Positions 18,592-27,210 of a stretch of 64,000 nt of DNA are shown here, piece after piece; position 1 is the first letter of the stretch, and each line of letters begins with the position of its first letter. The position numbers were made by a program, and so were the translations under genes. The notes beneath the pieces are model-generated. The model was not told where the DNA came from. It saw only the letters and a list, made by a program, of their open reading frames with translations, and did no database searches. The DNA comes from Salinicoccus carnicancri Crm (GTDB lineage: Bacteria; Bacillota; Bacilli; Staphylococcales; Salinicoccaceae): NCBI RefSeq assembly GCF_000330705.1, contig NZ_ANAM01000008.1:248001-312000 (forward strand), in the 5' to 3' direction.

Positions 18592-19522
18592 CATTGGAGA
18601 GGCTGTCATTAAATTCCGCCCTGAATGCACTGAACAGTTCCGCAACACCGGGCAACTCATCAATCAGGCCGGAAATCTGCCCGCCGTTAATGAACCCGTT
18701 TTGCATATCCCCTTCCATTGCACCGAGCAGATGCTTTTCCTCATCTGTATTTTCTTTGTATGTTTCAAGCGTAATGCCGCGCTCTTCTTCTTTCCGGAGA
18801 CTCTCGGAATACCCGTTTCTGATCAGCCTTCTGCATCTGCCGACCGATCTCCCGTATATTTTTGTCGACGATTCATCCGCTTCGATTATCTTTGCCTTAT
18901 AGTGATCGTGGGCAGGATGTTCCCTGGTAGCAATCAGCCGGGTGCCGAGCTGCACCAGATCTGCCCCCAGCGCCATTGCGGCAAGCATTCCCCTCCCATC
19001 CCCGATGCCGCCGGCAGCAATAAGCGGCTTGTCGATGACCTTTTTCACCTGTGGTATGAGCGTCATCGTCGTGGCTTCGGTGGAAGCATTTATCCCTGCC
19101 GCTTCGTACCCCTCGCATGTGATGATGTCCACGTCCATGCCCGCCACTTTATTCGCCTGGGAAACGGTGCCGACAATAACATTGACTTTCATGCCAAGCG
19201 CCCTGATCTCTGGTATGTAGGGGGCCGGATTTCCTGCCGAAAGAGTGATGACATCCATATTATACCGGGCGGCCAGCCTGATCATATCCGCCGGGGCGGC
19301 ATTGACAGAGATGGGAATATTGACTGCGAGGGCGCGGTCAGTCAGTCTTCTCGCTTCTTTCAACTGCTTTTTTGCTTCATCGGGGGCGAGCGTTCCGCAG
19401 CTGACTGTTCCAAGCCCGCCCTGTTCTGAAATGAGCGCAGCAAAACACCCTGTCGGTATATTCCCCATGCCGCCCTGCACAAGGGGAATACTGAGTCCGA
19501 GCGCATCCATGATTTTCATCAT
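18578..19522 (-). CDS. Nitronate monooxygenase-like FMN protein (NPD family), end of paa cluster
   Basis: A TIM-barrel FMN flavoprotein of the 2-nitropropane dioxygenase/FabK family, 314 residues from 19522, where GGAGGA precedes the ATG. FMN-binding segments QGGMG near residue 18, AAGGIGDGRG and GADLVQLGTR are present. In true nitronate monooxygenases and FabK the motif is EAGGH; here it reads EAAGINAST, so the catalytic His is replaced and the protein belongs to another subgroup. It overlaps the paaX stop region and is probably co-transcribed with it. Its role in phenylacetate or enoyl-CoA metabolism is a guess from position. Confidence 0.75.
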   Translation of the reverse strand: MMKIMDALGLSIPLVQGGMGNIPTGCFAALISEQGGLGTVSCGTLAPDEAKKQLKEARRLTDRALAVNIPISVNAAPADMIRLAARYNMDVITLSAGNPAPYIPEIRALGMKVNVIVGTVSQANKVAGMDVDIITCEGYEAAGINASTEATTMTLIPQVKKVIDKPLIAAGGIGDGRGMLAAMALGADLVQLGTRLIATREHPAHDHYKAKIIEADESSTKIYGRSVGRCRRLIRNGYSESLRKEEERGITLETYKENTDEEKHLLGAMEGDMQNGFINGGQISGLIDELPGVAELFSAFRAEFNDSLSNVKKL

Positions 19523-19524
19523 AC

Positions 19525-20406
19525 TCATTCCTCCGCTTCAAGATATGAATCCGTCGGTACACCGGCATCCGGTAACAAGGGGTCATATGCATTATCCGCT
19601 TTGAACACACCCTCGAAAAATTCAATGGCGCCTCTGCCGAGGAGCTGGTAATAGTCGCTGAACAGCTGTCCGGCATGATGTCCAAGCCATCTGCCGGGAA
19701 GCAGTTCCGCTGGGAAGCCGGGATCAATGAATAAAAATTTTCTGTATTCATGTGTCAGCATGACCCTTTTTATGAAACATTCGGCGTCAGTCAGCCTTCC
19801 TTGTGCAATCAGCTGTCTGTCCAGCACGTAATCCCTGCTGTACTTTTCAAAGAAGCTTTCATACTTTTCATTTATTTCTTCAATATTCCAGCCCCTCTGA
19901 ATCAGACGGGAATTTTCGCCCACTGTATATTCAGCAGAAAAGACATCAATCTTATCCCCCAGGTCATATTTTACAGTCAGCCTCTCCATGGTTTCATGAA
20001 GAGGGTTCGGTGTGATATAGACATTCGTGGAAAGTTGTCCGAAACCATGCCATTCCAGTTCCCTGATGAATGCCTGCCTGTGCTTCGCATCATCGAACCT
20101 GTTCTGGAGCACCACCATCAGCCAGTGGCCGTCCCAACTCTCCTTGCGGATGTTGAAAATTCTTCCTGCAGCAGTGTTCAGACGGCTTTTCCCGGCTTCG
20201 GTCAATGTATAGAAACTCTTTTTGCCCTCTTTGTCAATCGACAGCCATCCCTGCTTTGACATACGGGAGAGGCTCATTCTCACCGACTGGGGATTGTGTT
20301 CGAATGCCCCGAGCAGCCTGATCAGGCTGCCCACCCATATCCGGTTGTTGTAATGGCGTATATAATCGCCGTATATAGTAAAAATCAAAGATTGCGTCTT
20401 TGCCAT
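19525..20406 (-). CDS. paaX: PaaX family transcriptional repressor
   Basis: A 293-residue regulator with the N-terminal winged helix of PaaX (SLIFTIYGDYIRHY and the recognition region QSVRMSLSRMSKQGWL) and the long C-terminal PaaX domain. In Escherichia coli PaaX binds phenylacetyl-CoA and then releases the paa promoters. The start at 20406 is preceded by AGAGGTAGG. It follows a hydratase gene by 20 bases, so the repressor is made from the operon it should control. Operator candidates are listed separately. Confidence 0.85.
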   Translation of the reverse strand: MAKTQSLIFTIYGDYIRHYNNRIWVGSLIRLLGAFEHNPQSVRMSLSRMSKQGWLSIDKEGKKSFYTLTEAGKSRLNTAAGRIFNIRKESWDGHWLMVVLQNRFDDAKHRQAFIRELEWHGFGQLSTNVYITPNPLHETMERLTVKYDLGDKIDVFSAEYTVGENSRLIQRGWNIEEINEKYESFFEKYSRDYVLDRQLIAQGRLTDAECFIKRVMLTHEYRKFLFIDPGFPAELLPGRWLGHHAGQLFSDYYQLLGRGAIEFFEGVFKADNAYDPLLPDAGVPTDSYLEAEE

Positions 20407-20426
20407 GATCCTACCTCTTATCCTTT

Positions 20427-21203
20427 TCATTCATCCCTGAAGACTGGTTTCCTCTTTTCACTGAAACTGTTCAACGCTTCCATTCTGTCGTATGTTTTGA
20501 GTGTTTTCAAATAATGCAGGCGCTCAACCTCCACGCCTTCCGAAACACTGTGTTCCATACTGTCGTTGATGGCGCGTTTTGCTGCATGAAGCGCCACTTT
20601 GGGTTGTGCCAGCAGAATGTCCACCAGATTCTCGACGGCTGCATCCAAATCGTCCGCCTTTACCATTCTATAGATGATACCATATTTTTCAGCTTCGGCT
20701 GCAGAGATTTTTTCAGACAGCAGTATCATCTCCCTGGCTTTATTCACACCGGCGAGCGCGGCAAGCCTTTGAGTTCCGCCTCCACCCGGTATGATACCCC
20801 ATCCTACTTCTGTAAGACCGAGTTCCGCACTTTCAGCGGCAATTGCAAAATCACAGGCCAGGATCAGCTCCATTCCGCCGCCAAAAGCGAGACCGTCAAC
20901 TTTGCAGATTGTGACAGGGTCAAGCCGGCCGATCTTATCAAAAACGGAACTGATGAGCTTGACATTCCTCATTGTTCTATTCTCATCGAGTCCAAGTCGT
21001 TCTTTCAGATCCGCTCCACTGGAGAATGCCTTTTTTCCTGCAGCCGTAAAAAGAACAACTTTCACACCATCGCTATTCATTATTTCCTCAATAATCTGCT
21101 CAAGTTCCCTGAGCATTCCATAATTGAATGCATTGAAGTATCTCTCCCTGTTGAAATGGATGCGGTATACATCCCCCTCCTGTCGGCTATCGATGTATTC
21201 CAT
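20427..21203 (-). CDS. Enoyl-CoA hydratase (PaaF-like)
   Basis: A crotonase-fold enzyme of about 258 residues. Both catalytic glutamates of classical hydratases are present: one in GGGMELILACD, one in LTEVGWGIIPGGGG. In the phenylacetate route such an enzyme hydrates 2,3-dehydroadipyl-CoA (PaaF role). A longer form starting at 21239 would overlap the preceding gene by 20 bases; the ATG at 21203 has AAGGGGGG 10 bases upstream. It might instead do the ring-opening hydrolysis, since two hydratases are present and no fused PaaZ. Confidence 0.8.
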   Translation of the reverse strand: MEYIDSRQEGDVYRIHFNRERYFNAFNYGMLRELEQIIEEIMNSDGVKVVLFTAAGKKAFSSGADLKERLGLDENRTMRNVKLISSVFDKIGRLDPVTICKVDGLAFGGGMELILACDFAIAAESAELGLTEVGWGIIPGGGGTQRLAALAGVNKAREMILLSEKISAAEAEKYGIIYRMVKADDLDAAVENLVDILLAQPKVALHAAKRAINDSMEHSVSEGVEVERLHYLKTLKTYDRMEALNSFSEKRKPVFRDE

Positions 21204-21219
21204 CCGTCTCAGGCCCCCC

Positions 21220-22077
21220 TTAACATTCACTGTAATCATATACTCCTCTTCCGGATTTTTTACCCAGCCGCCCCGCGTTCACATATTTTTCAAGAAGCGG
21301 AGCCGGCCGGAACCTTTCTCCGAGTTTACTGTGAAGTTCTTTCATATTATTCAGCCGGGCATCCAGTCCGACAAGATCCACCAGTTCAAACGGGCCCATG
21401 GGATGGTTCAGCCCGAAGCGGACCGCTTTGTCAATATCCGCAGGCGTACCCAGTCCCTCCTGGAGCATATGGAAGGCTTCATTCCCTATGAGGCAGCTCA
21501 TACGTGAAGTCACAAAACCGGGGAATTCATTGATCACTACTGTCTCCTTCCCCATTTTTTTGGCAACTGCCTCCACTTCGGTTACAGTGGCGTCCGACGT
21601 CTCAAGCCCTCTCACTATTTCTACCAGCGGCATCCTGTGCACCGGATTGAAGAAATGCATTGCTATCGAATTTTCAGGTCTGTTGCCGTAGGAGGCAATT
21701 TCCGTCGGACTCATCGTACTTGTGTTTGAAGCGAAAATCGTGTGGCTCATTGCCTTTTCTGAAACAGCTTCATGAACCGCGCGCTTGATTACGGCGACTT
21801 CCGGAACCGCTTCGATGACAAGATCGCACTCCTTGATTGCTTCTTCATAGGAAACAGAAACCTCCAGTCTGCCGAGTGCATTTTCTCTGTCGGTCATACT
21901 TATTTTGTGCCGGCCAACGCCCTTATCAAAAAGTTCTTTTATATCCCTGTAACTTTTATCCACCATCTTTTCATCAACATCCATAATGACTGTATCAAAA
22001 CCGGCAAGAGAAGAAGCATATGCGATCCCTTTACCCATCACGCCGGCGCCGATGACTGTTATTTTATTGGTCTGCAA
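21220..22077 (-). CDS. 3-hydroxyacyl-CoA dehydrogenase (PaaH/Hbd type)
   Basis: A 285-residue NAD-dependent enzyme with GAGVMGKGIA at the N-terminus and the catalytic His region MHFFNPVHRMPLVEIV around 140. The C-terminal dimer domain ends with GKKSGRGVYDY. In the paa route it would oxidise 3-hydroxyadipyl-CoA to 3-oxoadipyl-CoA. The start is TTG at 22077, 8 bases after CCGGAGGTG. The next step, the thiolase PaaJ, is not encoded in the window. Confidence 0.85.
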   Translation of the reverse strand: MQTNKITVIGAGVMGKGIAYASSLAGFDTVIMDVDEKMVDKSYRDIKELFDKGVGRHKISMTDRENALGRLEVSVSYEEAIKECDLVIEAVPEVAVIKRAVHEAVSEKAMSHTIFASNTSTMSPTEIASYGNRPENSIAMHFFNPVHRMPLVEIVRGLETSDATVTEVEAVAKKMGKETVVINEFPGFVTSRMSCLIGNEAFHMLQEGLGTPADIDKAVRFGLNHPMGPFELVDLVGLDARLNNMKELHSKLGERFRPAPLLEKYVNAGRLGKKSGRGVYDYSEC

Positions 22078-22135
22078 GATTACACCTCCGGTTATAAAGA
22101 GAAAGGATGGAATCAGCCCCCATTCCTTCTATGGT

Positions 22136-23641
22136 CTACAGCATGAAAGGATTGATTGGTTTCCTGCCGAAATACGACATGATGCTTTTAGTTTCACTGT
22201 ACAGATCAAGAGTCTCTGCAGAAAGTTCCCTGCCGAATCCGGATTGTTTGTATCCTCCGAACGGAGTTCCGGGGAATGCGGAAAATGGACAGTTGATCAT
22301 GACGATGCCAGCTCTGATCTTATCGGCCACACGTTTTGCCTTCCTGGTGTCTTCTGTATATATGCTTGATGCCAGGCCATAGATTGTATTGTTTGCCAGA
22401 CTGACGGCCTCTTTTTCATCACTGAAGCGTGAGATGACGACCACCGGACCGAATATCTCATCCCGGACCACTGTCATGTCTTCTGTAACATCAGTGATGA
22501 TTGTCGGTTCGAGCCAAAACCCGCCTTCATAACCTTCAATGCTCAGACGGTTGCCGCCGTATGCGATAGTTGCCCCTTCCTGCCTCGCGGTTTCTATATA
22601 TGCTTCAACCGATTCCAGCTGACTTTTATCAATCAGGCTGCCCATGTGCGTTTCTTTACTCATGGGATCACCCATCTTCATCTGCTTCGTCTTTTCAACG
22701 AATTGTTCGACGAACTTATCATAAATCCTGTCTTCCACATATATTCGGCTTCTCGCATCACATGACTGGCCCGTGTTGTTATATATGCCGTAAACGGACG
22801 AAGCCACTGCATTCTCAAGCTCTGCATCACCGAAAATGAGCGCCGGAGATTTTCCGCCGAGCTCCAGTGTCAGACGCTTCAGTGTCCGGCTTGCTTTAGA
22901 CATGATGTCTTTGCCTGTATCCGTCGATCCGGTAAAGGCCACTTTATCTACCTCGGGATGCTCGACGAGATAGTCACCAACCCTGCTGCCGCTTCCCGGC
23001 AGTATATTTATCACACCGTCCGGGACACCTGCCTCCTGACAGATTTCCCCCAGAATCAATGCAGTCAGCGGTGTCAATGATGCAGGTTTTAAAACAACAG
23101 TGCATCCTGCAGCGAGTGCAGGTGCAACTTTCCATGCAGCCATCATCAGCGGGTAGTTCCATGGTACAATCTGTGCACAAACACCGACCGGTTCTTTTTC
23201 GGTATAGTTATGAAACTGGCCGGGCACATCATTCGTTTGACCACCGTGATTACAGACGGCACCCGCATAATATTCGAAATCCTCAACAGCCTGGTTGATC
23301 TGTCCGGTGGCAGCATTGATTGATTTGCCCGAGTTCAAGACTTCGAGCTCGACAAGTTCTTTGAACCTTTCCCGCATGATTGAAGCAATCCTGTTCAGGA
23401 TCTTTGCCCGTTTGGATGCCGGGTAGATTTTCCATTTGCTGTTCTCAAAAGCATCCCTCGCCGCCATCACAGCACGTTCTGCATCCTCCCCTGTCGCCAT
23501 GGCGACTTTGGCTATGACTTCACCCGTTGCCGGATTGATGATATCATTCGTGCCGCCATCGCTGCTCTCCACCTTTTCACCATTGATGAAAAGTTCATAG
23601 AATTCTCTCCTGATGCCGTTTTGCACCTTCACTTCCGTCAT
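22136..23641 (-). CDS. Aldehyde dehydrogenase, stand-alone counterpart of the PaaZ dehydrogenase domain
   Basis: A 501-residue NAD(P)-dependent aldehyde dehydrogenase with PWNYP near 165, FTGSTDTGK around 240, LELGGKSPA around 265 and catalytic Cys in NNTGQSCDARSR around 300. It lacks the C-terminal MaoC hydratase domain of PaaZ. In bacteria without PaaZ, a separate dehydrogenase oxidises the ring-cleavage product 3-oxo-5,6-dehydrosuberyl-CoA semialdehyde, and position in the operon supports that role. Phenylacetaldehyde or betaine aldehyde as substrate cannot be excluded by motifs. A GGAGG ribosome site precedes the ATG. Confidence 0.78.
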   Translation of the reverse strand: MTEVKVQNGIRREFYELFINGEKVESSDGGTNDIINPATGEVIAKVAMATGEDAERAVMAARDAFENSKWKIYPASKRAKILNRIASIMRERFKELVELEVLNSGKSINAATGQINQAVEDFEYYAGAVCNHGGQTNDVPGQFHNYTEKEPVGVCAQIVPWNYPLMMAAWKVAPALAAGCTVVLKPASLTPLTALILGEICQEAGVPDGVINILPGSGSRVGDYLVEHPEVDKVAFTGSTDTGKDIMSKASRTLKRLTLELGGKSPALIFGDAELENAVASSVYGIYNNTGQSCDARSRIYVEDRIYDKFVEQFVEKTKQMKMGDPMSKETHMGSLIDKSQLESVEAYIETARQEGATIAYGGNRLSIEGYEGGFWLEPTIITDVTEDMTVVRDEIFGPVVVISRFSDEKEAVSLANNTIYGLASSIYTEDTRKAKRVADKIRAGIVMINCPFSAFPGTPFGGYKQSGFGRELSAETLDLYSETKSIMSYFGRKPINPFML

Positions 23642-23653
23642 TTAAGTATCCTC

Positions 23654-24427
23654 CTATTTCCCTTTGAATTCCGCTTTTCTTTTTTCCCTGAACGCCATCA
23701 TGCCCTCACGATGATCTTCAGTCAGACCGCTTACTCTCTGGTATTCACTTTCAATATCCATGAATTCCGGAAGCGTCGAATCCGCTGCCCGTTTTGTCAG
23801 CTGTTTGATCAGTCCGATTGCAATGGATGGCTTTCCAAGGAGGCGGCCGATTCTCTTCCGGGTTTCTGTATCAAAAATGTCCTTTGCAAAAACATCATCG
23901 ACCAGCCCGAGGTCCAGTGATTCACCGGCGCCCATCCTGGGTGAGAACATGGAAATTTCCAGGGCTTTCTGCTGTCCGGCCAATTTTGTGAGATAAAAGA
24001 TATGTCCGCTGTCCGGAACCAGACCGACGTTGATGAACGCACTTGTCATCATTGCATCATCGCTCATCCATCTCATATCGCACGCCAGTGCAATGCTCAT
24101 ACCCGCACCTGCTGCTATTCCATTAACTTTGGCCACGATCAGCTTCTCAGATGTATCTATTGCCTGCACCAGCGGTGCATAGAACAATCTGATCACTTCT
24201 CCATGATTCATGCTGTCATCCACCCCGGCAAGGTCCTGCCCCGTTGAAAACGCCTTCCCTGTCCCTTCGAGGGTAATGACCCTGACATCCTCATCTTTCT
24301 CAAGCATTTCCAGAGCCTGCCTGGTTTCTTCCAGCATTTCATTATTGAAGGCATTATATTTATCCGGACGATTGAAAATAATCTGCCCCATGCCTGCTTC
24401 CTTATTTACAATGATGGTTTCATACAT
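23654..24427 (-). CDS. paaG: PaaG-type 1,2-epoxyphenylacetyl-CoA isomerase
   Basis: A crotonase-fold protein of 257 residues that lacks both hydratase glutamates. At the first site it reads AAGAGMSIALACD, and at the second INVGLVPDSG, with the Asp in PDSG matching the catalytic Asp of PaaG. PaaG turns the ring epoxide into oxepin-CoA and also shifts double bonds later in the pathway. It follows the upstream hydratase after 2 bases, with AGGGGGCGG ahead of the ATG. Confidence 0.82.
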   Translation of the reverse strand: MYETIIVNKEAGMGQIIFNRPDKYNAFNNEMLEETRQALEMLEKDEDVRVITLEGTGKAFSTGQDLAGVDDSMNHGEVIRLFYAPLVQAIDTSEKLIVAKVNGIAAGAGMSIALACDMRWMSDDAMMTSAFINVGLVPDSGHIFYLTKLAGQQKALEISMFSPRMGAGESLDLGLVDDVFAKDIFDTETRKRIGRLLGKPSIAIGLIKQLTKRAADSTLPEFMDIESEYQRVSGLTEDHREGMMAFREKRKAEFKGK

Positions 24428-24429
24428 TG

Positions 24430-25206
24430 CTACCGCCCCCTGAATTCAGGTGGTTTCTTATCCAAAAACGCCTGCATCCCGATTTTCTGATCTTCTGTGG
24501 AAAACAGCAGATAGAAATTTTTCCTTTCAATCTGCATCCCCGCATACAATGAATTATCCTGAGCGGCATTTACGGATTCCTTGATCAGTTTCAAGGCAAT
24601 CTGTGGCTGTTTTGCAAGTTTTTCCGCCAGTTTGAATACGGTCTCCCCAAGGAGCCTTCCATCTGCAAGGTGGTTGATGACACCGTGGTCGTGCAGTGTT
24701 TTGGCAGAAATGGTTTCGCCGAGCATTATCCACTCCATCGCCCGCTTCGTACCGACAAGTCTTGTCAGACGCTGGGTGCCGCCTGCTCCCGGCATAGCCC
24801 CGATGACCACTTCCGGAAACCCGAATCCTGCATCTTTGTCCGCAACAATCATGTCCGAGAGGAGCGCCAGTTCAAATCCACCTCCAAATGCATATTTATG
24901 AACGCCGGAGATAACAGGTTTCGCTATTTCAGACATCCTGTCCCATATTCTGAACTGATCCCGCACCATCATATCCCGCGCATCGGAATCTTTCATTTCA
25001 CTGATATCCGCCCCGCTTGAAAATATTCCGCCCCTTCCCATGACAGTCATGACTTTTACATCTTGTTCTTCGTCAAAGCATTCCATGGCATGGAGTATCT
25101 CCTCTGTCATCTCAATGGAAATCGCATTGTTCACTTCAGGCCGGTCAAGCCAGATCATTCCTATACCATTCTTCAGTTCGATACTGATGTTTTCATAATT
25201 AGCCAT
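24430..25206 (-). CDS. Enoyl-CoA hydratase, possibly oxepin-CoA hydrolase
   Basis: A crotonase-fold enzyme of 258 residues with both catalytic glutamates (GGGFELALLSD and FPEVVIGAMPGAGG). With no MaoC domain in the cluster, one of the two hydratases here should open the oxepin ring. This one lies next to paaG, which makes it the better candidate by position only. The start is placed at 25206, after GGTGAAG; the frame also has ATGs at 25212 and 25218. Its 5' end overlaps the EthD-like gene. Confidence 0.75.
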   Translation of the reverse strand: MANYENISIELKNGIGMIWLDRPEVNNAISIEMTEEILHAMECFDEEQDVKVMTVMGRGGIFSSGADISEMKDSDARDMMVRDQFRIWDRMSEIAKPVISGVHKYAFGGGFELALLSDMIVADKDAGFGFPEVVIGAMPGAGGTQRLTRLVGTKRAMEWIMLGETISAKTLHDHGVINHLADGRLLGETVFKLAEKLAKQPQIALKLIKESVNAAQDNSLYAGMQIERKNFYLLFSTEDQKIGMQAFLDKKPPEFRGR

Positions 25207-25507
25207 CAGCATCTTCACCGACCATGAAGGTCACCGATTTTCCGGCAAGTGACATCGCATCTCTTGCAGATGCTCTGCCCTCATCAGATGAAAGGCCTTT
25301 CTCCAACTCATCCATATTGTCATAATACATTTCACAGATGATATAATATCTACTTGGATTCCCCATCGGATCCCTGTCATATTTGCTCACTCTGACTTCT
25401 TTCAGACCGGGTATTTTCTCAGTCAGCGGTATATGCTTTTCAAAGTAATGGGTATCGAACGCCTGCTTATCCTCCGGGTGTCCATACATAGCTACAACCT
25501 TCACCAT
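25199..25507 (-). CDS. EthD family small protein
   Basis: A 102-residue protein of the dimeric alpha/beta-barrel EthD family, with the N-terminal VVAMYGHPEDKQAF and HIPLTEKIPGL and a mid-section YYIICEMYYDN. EthD-like proteins help oxygenase systems or act on small cyclic compounds such as muconolactone analogues. It is set between paaD and a hydratase gene, 14 bases after paaD, and overlaps the next gene by a few bases, so it is a regular operon member. Function in phenylacetate degradation is not known. Confidence 0.8.
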   Translation of the reverse strand: MVKVVAMYGHPEDKQAFDTHYFEKHIPLTEKIPGLKEVRVSKYDRDPMGNPSRYYIICEMYYDNMDELEKGLSSDEGRASARDAMSLAGKSVTFMVGEDADG

Positions 25508-25521
25508 TTCTCTGTCCCCTT

Positions 25522-26025
25522 TTAATGCATATTTGATGATACGAGTTTCATCGCTTCAAACGGATTCCGGCAATTTCTGCAATACAGTATGCTGCGGCAT
25601 GCCGTCGGCCCGAATATATTCTCCACCGTCACAAACGTCGATCCGCAATACGGACAGTCGACATGCCAGCTTCCGTCCGATTCAATGAATTCCGGCGGCG
25701 GTGCGATCCCGAATTCCTTCAGTCCTCTGATGCCGGCTTCAGTCACCCTGTCGCTCGTCCACGGCACTGAAAATGTGAATTCGACTTCGGCTGAATCCGC
25801 CCCGTCAAGTTCCAGCAGCGCCTCCGCACAGTTCTTTTCAATGATTGGAAGCGCAGGGCACCCGCTGAATGTGGGCAGCAGCGTCACTTTTATACTTGTA
25901 TCCACTGCTGCCACTCTATACACCATCCCAAGATCGACGATGGAAACCGTATCGATTTCCGGATCCTTAACTTCTGCCAGTTTCGAAAGTATCAATTCTT
26001 CATCCAGTATTTTTTCAGCCTTCAT
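25522..26025 (-). CDS. paaD: PaaD, phenylacetyl-CoA epoxidase maturation subunit
   Basis: A 167-residue protein with an N-terminal MIP18/DUF59 domain (KDPEIDTVSIVDLGMVY) and a C-terminal zinc ribbon with cysteines in CPYCGS, FGPTAC and CRNC. PaaD is thought to help iron-sulfur or diiron assembly for the epoxidase. The ATG at 26025 has GGTAGGTG 8 bases upstream. It follows paaC by about 10 bases. Confidence 0.9.
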   Translation of the reverse strand: MKAEKILDEELILSKLAEVKDPEIDTVSIVDLGMVYRVAAVDTSIKVTLLPTFSGCPALPIIEKNCAEALLELDGADSAEVEFTFSVPWTSDRVTEAGIRGLKEFGIAPPPEFIESDGSWHVDCPYCGSTFVTVENIFGPTACRSILYCRNCRNPFEAMKLVSSNMH

Positions 26026-26035
26026 ATTCATTCAC

Positions 26036-26857
26036 CTACCATTTTGCATATGGCACTGAGCCATATACTTCGCTCATCAACTCCAATGCATGTTCCAGGT
26101 CCTCCGTGTGCCGGCCGAGTCTGCCGTTCTCTTTCTGATCATCCGGAAATGAAAACACGCTGTCCGTCTGATCGAACACCTTTTCCATTTCCTTTCGGAA
26201 GCTGTCCTTCATTTCAGATGCCGGTGCAATATACCCTTTTCTGGTGATGTCTTCAGAGTACTTTCCAAGATGGAACAGATCCGCGCATTCGCCGTTCACT
26301 TTTTCAAGCGCAGCAGCCATCCTCGCTTTTGCATCATCACTTGAATTCATCAGCTGTATGAACCATGTCCGCCAGTGCAGCTCATGATAATAAAGTTCCA
26401 TTGCCGCTTTTGCAGCAACGTCCCTGAGCGGAGTAGATGAAGATTGCTTCAACGCAACAAGCTTCACTTTTTTATGCATGTTATAGTAGAGGTTCCTGAC
26501 AACATGATAGGCCCAGTCATACTTCGGCACATCAAGATACTCCCCTTCCCCATTCCTCTTTTCTGTAAGGATGCTGTTCCTTCTGTCCGCCGGTCCCCTG
26601 AAATGGGCGAGGTCATCGGCATCCCTTCCGTATATGTCCCCAAGCAGCCCATAATACATTGCAGCGTGTCCCATCATATCCTGTGAAATCGAAGCCGACG
26701 CCACATCCTCTTCGATATGCGGTGCCAGCCCGAGCCATTCCGATGACCTGAATGACAACAAATAATCATCATCTGCAAGCTGCTTCAGCAAATCGGCAAG
26801 ATATGCCTGATCCGTCTCCGTCAGTCCTTCAAACTTTCCGCTTTCCGTCTTTTCCAT
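26036..26857 (-). CDS. paaC: PaaC, phenylacetyl-CoA epoxidase structural subunit
   Basis: A 273-residue ferritin-like helical protein. It has SISQDMMGHAAMYYGLL and ELYYHELHWRTW, the regions of the non-catalytic PaaC partner of PaaA. It forms the PaaAC core that introduces the 1,2-epoxide on the CoA-bound ring. An AAGGAGTGA ribosome site precedes the ATG, and it follows paaB after 4 bases. Confidence 0.92.
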   Translation of the reverse strand: MEKTESGKFEGLTETDQAYLADLLKQLADDDYLLSFRSSEWLGLAPHIEEDVASASISQDMMGHAAMYYGLLGDIYGRDADDLAHFRGPADRRNSILTEKRNGEGEYLDVPKYDWAYHVVRNLYYNMHKKVKLVALKQSSSTPLRDVAAKAAMELYYHELHWRTWFIQLMNSSDDAKARMAAALEKVNGECADLFHLGKYSEDITRKGYIAPASEMKDSFRKEMEKVFDQTDSVFSFPDDQKENGRLGRHTEDLEHALELMSEVYGSVPYAKW

Positions 26858-26861
26858 GACT

Positions 26862-27197
26862 TCACTCCTTCGCCCATCCCATTATTTCCTTTTCATCCAG
26901 CAGGTTCTGTTCGTACATTCTCCATTTTTTCCTCAGATACCCGTAGCCCTTCGTATTTCTGTAATCTTTATTGTCCAGTCGCTGCAGGGTTTGCTTCTCC
27001 CCATCCGATAAAGTAAGTATGTTCTCCCGTCTAACCACCCAGAGGTCAGAGACGGGCTCCCGCCTAAGGAAGTTCTCCTGGGCCATCACTTTCGCTATTT
27101 CATCATTCGGTGCCGTCAGACTGAAATGATGGATGAAGCCCTTATCGGGTGCCCTTTTGGAAAACACTTCATATTCATTGTAAAAAGTGCCGCTCAT
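26862..27197 (-). CDS. paaB: PaaB, phenylacetyl-CoA epoxidase small subunit
   Basis: A 111-residue protein with the PaaB signature EVFSKRAPDKGFIHHFSL and FLRREPVSDLWVVRR. The start at 27197 has AAGGAGG at the right distance; a longer frame from 27230 would run into paaA and is rejected. Its 5' end lies 14 bases after the paaA stop. PaaB bridges PaaAC heterodimers. Confidence 0.9.
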   Translation of the reverse strand: MSGTFYNEYEVFSKRAPDKGFIHHFSLTAPNDEIAKVMAQENFLRREPVSDLWVVRRENILTLSDGEKQTLQRLDNKDYRNTKGYGYLRKKWRMYEQNLLDEKEIMGWAKE

Positions 27198-27210
27198 GTA
27201 TTTATCCTCC

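Noticed and set aside
18701-19429. Long open frame on the plus strand opposite the NPD-family gene
   Set aside because: It is an antisense shadow without a start signal or protein similarity.
20514-21491. Long open frame on the plus strand opposite the hydratase and dehydrogenase genes
   Set aside because: It is antisense to two well-supported genes, has no ribosome site and no recognisable protein pattern.
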